Below are positions 1 through 10,300 of a stretch of DNA of 17,683 nt, piece after piece (the stretch's first letter is position 1; every line of letters begins with the position of its first letter). This stretch comes from Chloromonas sp. AAM2 (taxonomy: Eukaryota; Chlorophyta; Chlorophyceae; Chlamydomonadales; Chlamydomonadaceae), in NCBI GenBank assembly GCA_004335635.1, contig QAXH01000677.1, positions 1 through 17,683 of the forward strand, written 5' to 3'. The position numbers and the translations under genes were made by a program. Below the pieces are notes generated by a model. That model did not search any database, was not told the DNA's origin, and saw only the letters and a list, made by a program, of their open reading frames with translations.

Positions 1-443
1 ATCTTTGCTCAACCCTTTAGCCCTTGTAGTCTGCAACGTGTCATGCTAGCTGAGGCTGTGGTAGCTATCATATGTGTTCGCTGATCTGATGGAGTGTCGG
101 TAGGGTGTGTGCGTTCACCACCAGACAGACTGAATTTTTGTTGGCATGAGCAGGCAGTGAAACAAAGTTGCCAGAGTCCTAGCAAGCTGGACTGGAGTTC
201 TTTAAGGTCATCTGGTGAAATTTGTACATACAGCTCCCTGTGTTCCTTACATGGGTACGCAAAGAGCACTCTATTTGCACCCAGAGAACAGTGAGTAACG
301 ACCGTAACCCCAAATCCGACGTGGAGCGCCAACCCGGGCCTGTAATGCTTGTTCCTTTTTAAGCACTGACATACGCAACTTGAAAATGGCACCTGCGTAA
401 AAGCGTTTATTGTCCGCATGTAGGAAAATACGCCAGTAGCGGG
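1..443. other. Upstream region of MED16, no convincing gene
   Basis: This stretch lies 5' of the MED16 start. A minus-strand frame stays open for 136 codons (419 down to 9) and begins with a true ATG. That ATG sits only 24 bp from the MED16 ATG on the other strand, which leaves no room for a shared promoter. I recognise no family in it, and its codon third positions look mixed. No TATA box is evident. A T-run lies at about 355-360, and a TGTAA on the + strand near 341-345 could belong to the 3' end of a gene to the left. The 5' UTR and promoter of MED16 should be here but cannot be delimited by reading alone. Confidence 0.5.
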
Positions 444-627
444 ATGGATTCAGAGTCGTGCACATTAGCGGACGTCCACCTGCCTCTGCAGCCCTCTGGC
501 GTGTCCGCGTGGTGTCAAGCGACTGGGCTTATTGCATTGGCGGGATCGCGCGATGCAGCCGTGGCAACGGTGGCGATTGTGGACCCTCATTGTCCGGATG
601 AGTTTTGCGAGCTTCAACCCAACATCA
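444..627 (+). CDS. MED16: MED16 exon 1 (start codon)
   Basis: This exon encodes residues 1-61. VSAWCQATGLIALAG and the following VDPHCPDEFCELQP align with the first propeller strand of plant MED16 (recalled as VSWCRLVNVIACAS, then an IPERP..C segment). It ends at a GTAAGC donor in phase 1, so the split serine codon is completed by exon 2. The N-terminus is shorter than in Arabidopsis, which carries about 90 residues before this strand. Confidence 0.82.
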
Positions 628-3600
628 GTAAGCGCATTTCTTCCCTCGTGCCAACACACCAGTGACTGCAGCATACCCATTATTGGGAGTGCAAATGCAC
701 CTAGGCATTTGGCCCTGAGTCCACCATGCATGGTCTGGTCGTTTGCAGCCTGACCATAACCCTTTACGCCCTCATCACTTGAAGTGTTGTGTGAGTTATC
801 CTGAGTGGCTGTCATTCATGCCTTTGCCAACTTCCAACATCATTGGTCCCTTGTCTGCACCGCGCATGTTTAATGCACGTGATGATCAGCCCATGTCAGC
901 CCAAACGTAGCCCATGCATGGAGCATGCGCCCACAGGTGCATCGGATTCCCTATGCAGCCTCAGCTGGAGCCCTCCTCGCAGCCGGCATGCGCTGCTCAC
1001 AGCCAGCGGAAACGGCCACCTGTCAGTGTGGTGTCAAGCGCCCCATGACTCCCAAGGCATCACCCATGTGCCATGCACCAATCAGTGGTTTGGGTACACG
1101 CTAGCTACCAATGTGAATGAAGGGGGTATGCCCTCCGCAGGTGAGCAGGTGCAGCGCAATACTCATCACTGGCATCAACAGCGGTGGCTGCGACACATAC
1201 ACACACCTAGGGACAAGCACATGCTGACACCAGCCCATCGCATCAGGGCATGCCTCCTCTATTCTGTCAGGAGCACGTGAGCAGGTGTGACACATGCGGT
1301 TTCAGAAACATGGGCACAATTGACACATAAGAGCTCTTACATGTATACACGGGGGGGCAAACACACATGCCGACATGAGCCCATCATATCAACGTTCGAT
1401 AGCGTGGTTCATGTTGTAACAGATGCGTGCACGAAGTCTGGAAGCCACTTGATGGTTTGGTCCAAGAGGCTGATGTTGATTGGTTTGATCTCAGAAGGCA
1501 TGAAACTGATGGTGTGATGACATCTGAGCTGTGCTCTCAGGCACACATGGCGATACTGCCAGGGGCACACTGCAGACATGACAGCCATGCAGCCATGCAG
1601 ACATGCAGAGCCCTGAACGTCATTTGATAATTTCAGCAGATGTGTGTCTGAGTGACACACTTATGTAAGCACGTGGTGGCTCTGCTATGTATCCACATGA
1701 TGATACCCATGAGCATGTGACGTAGCTGTTACTCTGACTATCATGCTGCATGCAGTGGAAATGGACGATTTGATCAGTATGGCGGTTGCAGCAGCCGACA
1801 CCTCTGACCGCCAAGGCATGGGCTCAGGCTCAGAGACCCATGCGCTTCATGTGGTGCATGCCGGGTGGCTGGCTCCGCCTGCATGCATGCATTGGTCCAC
1901 TACAGCGCTGTCTGTGGCACCTCAGCCCCCACCTACACTGGATGACTTGTTTGTGGTGAGTTCTCATAACCAGCATATCTATCCACATCTATCTGGTGAT
2001 ATCTACCAGTTTTCCGATATCAATGGCGTTAGCAAAATCGTCCATAGCAATGCCTGTCCTGAGCAAAATGTCGTTTAAACTTGGCATCTTTTGCCTGTTC
2101 TGTCAGTTGCCCATCTCAAGTTGGCATCTTTTCCTGCTGCAGGTGCCCGGTGGTCGAGGGTTAGGATCTGATATGCGCCACTGGCTCAGGTCGTCCCTTC
2201 TCTGTGCTGCGGTGGTGGATTCAAAGGCAGGGATACGTTTCTGGTGGGCCACCCTGGGCAGGTAAGCCACATGATCTCTATTTCAAAGTTCCTTCTATTA
2301 TTCCGTTGGAGTATGCTTAGAGGCATGCAGATCAAAAGCAGGCATGCAGCTGTATTTAGCATTCTTCCTTGATCGAGACCTCCTTACTAGCTGATTTTCC
2401 CACACTCTGGCAGGCCCTTCACCATGTGCATTTAGGTATGGCGGTCACAAGCAGACCCTGCGTTTCTCGAGTCAGTAGCCACTTTTCCATTCCATTGCCA
2501 AACTCTTGGCAGGCCCGTTAACTCTTTACCTTGAGTGCAGCCTCTCTTGTCACCAAAGCCTCGTTCAGTTGGTCCTGACCTGGTTGGCCTGGTTGGTCCT
2601 GACCTAGCATGGCAGCTGTGGCTCACTGTGTGTTTACCTTGCCTTCGTGCTTCCAGGCACCCCAGCCAACTCCACTGGCAGAGCAGCCCACGCATCGCCC
2701 TGCTTTCCCGCAACGCGACGCCACAAATAACCGCCGCAACCGCCGTCACGGCCAGCGCAGGCTCAGTTCTCGTCGCGATGCTTTGTGCGTCCGATCCAAG
2801 CAGGATCGTCATCTGCTCTGTGAAGGGCGACCCGACATGCAGCACGATTCCTGGCCTGCCCGCTGAACAAGCATTGCATGCCAGTGTCATCGCGAACATT
2901 AACATCACGCTTTCGCTGCCAGGCCGCCTTAACCTACAGCCTGTTGCGGTGCAGTTACAGCATGGGCTGCTGGGTGCCAGCGTGTATGTGTTAATCAGTG
3001 AACCAACCGATGATTTGGATTCGACGAGCGACCACGGGCGAGGTCACACTGCAGCCACACACACGTCACACCTGCTTGTTTTCAAGCAGCAGCACGTACT
3101 AAGCAACGCGTCAGCTGATACCACGTGGCCCGAGTACGCTGACCACGTGCACAGCGTGCCATCACACGGTGCACCTCACTCGCTGTGTGTGTCCAACGAA
3201 GGGGCCAAGGTTGGTGACATTAAATTGGGGTGTCCAAGGTTAGGCTGGTTGTGGCCTGTGCCTGAACGGCTTACAGCTCCAAAGTATTTGTTATAGACTC
3301 ACAGGCGACTCTCTGCGGGTCTGTCCCAGCAAGCAAATGCCTACCACTCGTGCAGGTTGCAGAGCAGTCAAGTGCAGTCAGCTTTGCGACAGTGCAGTCA
3401 GCTTTGCACAGGAGGGTTAGGTCGTGTGAATCAGGTTCTAGAACCACTGCTTCTCTCATGAAGCGAAGTATGCCAGACCTGAGTCATGAGGCGTGACACT
3501 TGCGTCTTGTCCTCAAGTATACTGTCGTTTGCTGCCTTATTGTCGTAGTTACTGCCTTGCACCGATCTTGCACAGAGCCGCATGTTCAGATAGCCGTGAG

Positions 3601-6600
3601 CAGGGATTAACAATCTATGCGGCCTGGCCGCAAGCTGTACTATGCAGCAGGCATAACCAGCTGCAGCTAGGTATGCAACAAATGGTTTCTAACGCTGTGC
3701 ACCTGACGTTTGAATTCAGACATCATGATTTGCACCTCGAGTTTGATTTTCAATCGTCGTTTGCAGGTTGCCTGGCTGGCAGGGTCCACGCTTCATGCTC
3801 TCAACACCGAAGACTTCTCACTCCTGCTAGACCCCCCTCACACATTCCACACCCCAAGGCCACACCAGCAACCCACGCACCCTGACACACACCAACAACC
3901 CCAACCACACCAACAGCAGCAGTACCAGCAGCAGCAGCAGGGTTTGACGTGTGTCTTCTCGCCTGTAAGCTGTGCACTGGGGTTGTTCGGTTCCCCGGCC
4001 GGCTTGGGGTGGCAGCATGGGCGGTCAACGGATCAGAAGGGAAAGCCGAGCGGCGGTAGATTGCAGGTAGGCATGGCTCTAACCCTGGTTGGGATGACTC
4101 ATGTTGAACCTTGGATGGGATTGTGCAAGAGATGTGCATTCGGACGATGTACAATCATGAATGACTATGTACTATAATTGTGAGTATGCGACTATGTACT
4201 ATTGTACTATGTACTATTGTTGCAGATTATGCGACTTGCGACTGCATGTTGGTCACACAACATCCTCTTGAGCATTCATCCTCTTGAGCATTCATCCTCT
4301 TGAGCATTCATCCTCTTGAGCATTCATCCTCTTGAGCATTCATCCTCTTGAGCATTCATCCTCTTGAGCATATTTCAGCTTTTGCGCTTGGGCTGTCGCT
4401 CAATCATTCTGAAAACATGAATGTCATAACTGGAAATGATCTATATGCGAACACGACCTTGCGGCACGGTAAAGCTTTGTGATTGCTGCTTAACTGATTA
4501 CATTTGACGCATTTGATTTGCATGCAGGTGCTGCCTCTGATGGACATACACATGGGTGCATCCCATGCCACTATATATGACCCCCCTGCCTCACACACCC
4601 CTGGCCACTCCACCCCTCCCCATGAGCCCATGCCTGACCGTGCATGGGAGGCCCATGCGCGTCTAGAGGCAGCCCGCATGGCATGGTGTACGCTGGAGGG
4701 TTTGCCTGCATGGTGCATGGCGAACCGGGCGAAGGCGGTGGCAAGGGGCCATGTGGGATGGTGGCCTACTTTCAGGTCTCTCAGCCTAGTGGATGACATG
4801 GTGCATCATGAGGTGAGCGTGCATGCATGACATGGTGCATGGATCATGCATCATGCATGTAGGGTGCATGGTGCATCACGAGGTGTTGACATGAGTCACA
4901 TGGTACGCACGGATCATGCATATAGAACACAAAACATGCATGACATGATGCACAGGCATGAAGTTGATTCCATTGACGCCATGTACTGCATGAATTGCTT
5001 GATGCATCAACATCACAGCTGTCTATCGGTCTGCCTTGGAACGTACTACCGCCACGTCCACGCCTTTGCTTTCGATTTCCTGCGCCCGTCTCACAACTCC
5101 CACTCCCGGCCTGTTGACCAGACCAGGCTCCTACAGTCAGCTGAGCATGAGTAAAGTCAGGAAACCAAGAACATACGTGCAGCAACTCTTGCCCCATCCT
5201 GTCTGCTCTGACTGCTCAGGACTCCCACCCTCGGCCCGTGTACAGCAACATGTACGACCGAGTGAAGCTCTCTGTCTTGCGCCTCATGCCGGGGGCGGTG
5301 CCGGCCAGCATCACCGCGGACATAGTCACGCGCCAACTGCTGGCCATGCTGCACCATGTGCGTGTGTCGGGAGTGATGAAGAGCGCGTGGGGTCATGGGG
5401 TCATGTGTGCATGGGGTCATGGGGTCATGTGTGCGTGGGGACATGGGGTCATGGGGTCATGTGTGCGTGAGGTCATGGGGTCATGAGGTCATGTGTACGT
5501 GGGGACATGGGGTGTGGGCTGGGTCTGGTTTGGAGTGTCAGCAGTTTAGTCAGCGGGTCAGGGAGAGGGTGCGCACTGGCAGGCACATGTGCATGGTGTG
5601 GGGCACATGTACGGATGGACTGGGCCAATCCACGGTTGCGTGGGTGGGGTATGGGCAGTGGTCGGGAGCATGGTTGGTTGCTTGAGTGCTTAGATAGGGT
5701 GAAGTCCGCTAAATGTCCTCAATGTGTCTGGGGAGTGATGATTGCTTGCGTTGCCTTGAGCAAGTCAGCGGGTGAGCCAGAGAGTAGTGGGATACTGGGG
5801 GAAAGAGGGATGTTCGTGATAAATTTTACGAATTACAGAGTGGCTAAACCCAGCGGGCGAATGACCAGGGGGTATTCTGAGCAGTGATTGCTGAGTCTTC
5901 AAGCGGTCACAACCAATCACTGGGGGAGGTGATTTCAACCACATGCCGTTTCTTGTCCTTGCGTTGCACGTGTCCACAGATGGTGAGCACGTGTGTCCAG
6001 ATGCACCCTGACAGCTCAGGCAACCAGGTCAAGTCAGTCATCGCCGAGGAGATTGCTAACGTGAAGGTAGGCATTGGTGATAACATGGCGAACCGTGCAA
6101 AAAAAAGGGTTTGCATCCTGGTGATGGTGGTGATGGGGCAGTATCCTTGTCAAAGATGTTAGTGAGTGCGGTGGTAGTACCGTCCCTATCACTGGGTGCA
6201 AGCAGAGGACAGAGCAAGCAGAGGACAGAGGCGGCCATTGCAATACAAAGGGCACGGCGTGCCAAGCATTTGACTTTCACTCATGCTGATGTGTCATCCA
6301 TGGAGGGGGCAGTCAGCAATCATAAGTTTGCATTCGGCAAGTTTTTAAATCACAGCTTGGTGTAATTCATAGCGATCACCAGTGATGTACTTGCAGTTGA
6401 CCCGCATGGCAGACGCACAGAAAAGATCATGCATAGATACTTGAGCAAAGTAAATCCTGCAAGGATTTGTCCAACCTGCTTGTCATACAAAGCCGTTGCA
6501 CCAAGTGTGGCTACTTTTCATAGTTGACGTGACCGTTCCTATGATGAGACTGTGTGGTATTGCTGCGCAGCCCTGGTTGACCTGGTTTGGTGACTACGTT

Positions 6601-7290
6601 CAGCTCATGCTGTCCTCGCTGCGCTGCTGGTCGGAGGCGCATGCACGCCTGCCCCAGATGGCGCATGCACGCGCACCACATGCATCCACACCCGGTGTCA
6701 CAGGTGTGCGAGATGGGTGTCACACAGTCTGTGCATAGTGTAGTGTATGCATGTTGATGGGCTTTCTTGTGGCCGAAATGTGACATCGACATTGCTCATA
6801 CCTTGGTCTCGGGATCATTACTTAAGCGTAGTTGTAGTGTGCGTTACTGCACGTGGTTCATTCTCAGAACACATCACGGAGTATGCTATGAAATACACCT
6901 GAGACTGGTTTAGGGCCGGAAGTGAAAGTGGAATGCCATACAAAACTCCAAAGTTGCATCAGTATGTTGGCAGTTGGTTATAGGAGCGGCTTAGTACAAC
7001 CGGCAACGGACTCTTTGGAAGAGCTTTCTGCTGTTGCTGTTCATTGTCATGTGCTCGCTGGCGCTGCAGATCAATCCCTAGCGCACACCGCCATGGGAGT
7101 GGTGGAGGAGGAGGGCTCAGGGGCGGCATGGGCGTACTGGCAGGTGTGTGGGAATGTTGTGAGTTTGGTCGCCTGTGACCTCTAGCATCAATGTCAGCAG
7201 CAAAGCAAGAAAGCCAGAGAGCAAGAGGCATGTGTCGTATCTCTCTTTAGGTTTTCTCTCAACATCCCAGGAAAAAGTACAATGCAGAAC

Positions 7291-7323
<33 letters not shown>

Positions 7324-10300
7324 ACACGCACGCCCATGCACGTGCACATACCCATGCACACACATGCACATACCCATGCACACACATGCACATGTTCTCT
7401 TACAGGAATCTCATGAGGCAGGTGGGCCCCTCAGTGCTGCTGAGGCCGCCGTGGCGCTGCCCTGCATTCGCCTGCTCATGGACCGGCGGGTGATCAACAA
7501 CCTGAGGTACACCATCATCATGTGGAACTCCATTCGCAACAGGATGCCGGCGCTGGCAACGGACGCGGGGGAAGACACAAGCGAGGTGCGGGTACACAGG
7601 CCGTACAGGTAAATTCATGCTTTACTTGCAGCTGCAGAACTGGCCCGTCAAAACGTCGCACCACTCAGTGCTGCAACTGCATGCACTGCACGGTGAGGAT
7701 CATAAGCATGAGCTCAGCTTAAGTGCAAAGCACAGAATTATGAATGTCCATTGCTACATGCTACCAACCTATCCCTAACCTAGAGACTTGAACACAACAT
7801 GCCGCAAGGGCAGACATCCAAGTTCTCACACACATAGCACAACAGACCGCAGGTTCCATGGTGGTGCAGTTACTAGTGCCGCTTGTATGCACTAACGTGC
7901 TTTCATGAGTACGTGCGCTTTGAGGTGTACATGTGCTCTGGTGTGTGCGCACATGCAGGAGGCTGCACAGGCGCGCCATGAGATATTCGTCAAGATGAAG
8001 CAGGTCTTGAACCCTATAGAGGTGAGCCAGGGAGGCTGGCCATGACGTGCATCATTGCCACCATGGCATGTAAGCATCCATGATGGCGGCAACCTCTGAT
8101 GCGAAAGAGGTGCAGGAGAGGAGCGCATCCAACGCAAAACGTCTGCTATGGGCTCATACAGCAGGAGAGCCCATTACTCAAATGATGGGTTGACTGCAGC
8201 ATGGGGCGTGGTGTCATGGTGTCATGGCTGAGCTCTGTCTAAATCCAGAGGGACCAGGGATGAGCATACTAATCTTAAGGCTTGGGCTTCTCACTCAACA
8301 ACGCTGAGGGAACAAAGGTTCAGGGCGGCAGGGCAAGAAGCCTCACTCTCATGCGATGTCCGTTTCCGTCGCAGGGTCTGCTGTCGCTGAGCAGCCCCAA
8401 GCCAGACCCCACTCTCCTCGGCCAAGCAGCCCAACCCACACCCAGGTGAGCTCAAACCTAATGTTTGAACACAACTTCCGCACAGCATCTCTAAGTGTGA
8501 ACAGAAGGCCAGCATCATGTGTTTAAGAGCAACACGTGCTGCCTGGCGCACTGCTGCCTGTCATCATCATCATCGTCATCATCATCATCATCATTACATG
8601 GCTTTTCATGGTTCAACCCACGGAACTGCAGCTAGACACGATATTTGTCCAAGAATTACGCGCCTGACAATCGTTAAGCCAAGAAAGCTCGTCTGCTTCC
8701 TGTGTTAGGCTAGCATCCCTGTGGTTCTGGATGCACACCTAAAGGTTGTGTACAGGCTGAGCGCAGCATTTCTGGTGACATACGTCAAGATGCCCCACCG
8801 GTGTCTGCATGCTATGCCATCATTGTGGCAGTAGCTGCTTCTAAACTGTCCTTGTTATGTGCTGCTTTCGTGGATTGTGTGATCCGTCTAGTCCCGTGTA
8901 CAGGTATGCTGCAAACCGTAGCTACTTCGATCGCCAGCACCTCGGAACACATTGCTAAACTAAACAGCTGTCAGGCTTGCCCAGTGCCTGCCCGCACCAC
9001 ACTGATGTTAACAGTGTCTTTACACACTGTATGATGTATAAAGGCCTGGCCCCATGCATGCTGTATGCTGTAAAGCAAGCGCCGCAGCTGCCCGAACACT
9101 GACTGGACTCAGCTGGCTCCAAAGGCTACCTACTGCCTCCAAATGCCTTTCAAGCATGCCGTCCTTTCTGCCTTGTTCGTTTCTGCCTTTGGGCGTTTTA
9201 CTGCCTTTGTTCATGCCTTTCTTGTACTTTCTTGCTCAGGGTAGGTCAGGGCGGTACACAACCCGTCCCGTGTCCTTTGACGGCTTCCCTGATGTTACAT
9301 ATCAATCAAGCTGTGCAGGCACCTGGTCCCATTCTGTCAACAACGTCTGTTCCAACACCATGCATGCTGCATGCAGGGATTTGACGGTTACCCTGCGGCG
9401 GTTGTACCCGTGTCGGTTACAGTTGCATGGCGGCCGGTGCACTCTCCTGTCCGCACACGCGCACCTACAGCCGCTGTTCTCATCTCCGCCTGTACTGGCA
9501 GCCGCACTGCTCACACCCAGGCAGCTGCTGGCCAGGTGAGGGGTAAATGGGGGTTTGCAGGGATGGATTGTCAGAAAAGAAGCGGTTTGGTGTAGCAGCC
9601 AAGGGCGAGCAAGCGATAGTTAGTTGGAGAGCGTTTGGACAGGGGGGTTCTTGGATAGCTGCAAGCAGTGACAAAAGTTTTCCTGAACTGTACCGGCGGC
9701 TGCCTTGCTCGTGCACCTAGACAGCGGCTGGCTAGGTGAGGGAGAGATGGCTGTGGTTTCTGCGAAGGCTGATTTTGAGGATAGAAAAGGGGTCGAGGTG
9801 GCAGGAAAATAGGACGTGCACCTGTCAAGCAGAAGCTTTCAGACAGGAGCGATTGTGTCATTATCATCATCATTACATGGCTTATCATGATCCAACCCAG
9901 GAGCGATTGTGTGATGACATTGGAAAGTTGACATTGGAAACCGAGACATTGGAAAACACATGCGCCACTGGAAAACATGCGCCATCGGAATACCTGCTTT
10001 AGTTCAGTCCCTTTCTGCTGTTTTCATACCAGTTTGCTTTGTGTGTTGTTGATCAGGGCGCGTGAGTTGGGTCTGCTCCTGGCCCCCCAGCCGCCCGGTT
10101 GGCCTTGCGGGGACACTGGCGGTGTGGCCACAGGCGCACGCATGCTGAGTGCATGGCACCGGTTCCGCGGGCCCGCCCTGCCCCCCGACGCGCACGCACC
10201 GCTGCTCATGCTCTCGCGCCAACGACTCGGGGCGCCACCTGTGCAGGTGACAGGCTTAGCTGTACACTGAACACCTTGCGACGCAACGGAAGTTTCACAC

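Noticed and set aside
4261..4371. CRISPR-like array
   Set aside because: The units are contiguous with no variable spacers, and the setting is a eukaryotic intron; it is a minisatellite.
5386..5685. Long + strand ORFs through GHGVMCAWGHG-type repeats
   Set aside because: They are translations of the GGGGTCATG minisatellite in intron 8; there is no protein likeness, and the phase-consistent MED16 exons lie on either side.
8606..8620. GGTTCAACCCA as a Pol III B box of a tRNA-derived SINE
   Set aside because: The related copy has GATCCAACC, no A box lies at the right distance, and a single short match is weak evidence.
8714..8835. Candidate extra MED16 exon reading SIPVVLDAHLKVVYRL
   Set aside because: It can follow exon 15 in phase, but no donor returns to the phase needed by exon 16. 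Exons 15 and 16 join perfectly without it, and no plant counterpart is visible.
9240..9376. Candidate exon after CTTGCTCAG reading GRSGRYTTRPVSFDGFP, continuous with exon 16
   Set aside because: The frame is open into exon 16, but the acceptor at 9239 gives phase 0 while exon 15 ends in phase 2. The acceptor at 9376 fits both phase and alignment.
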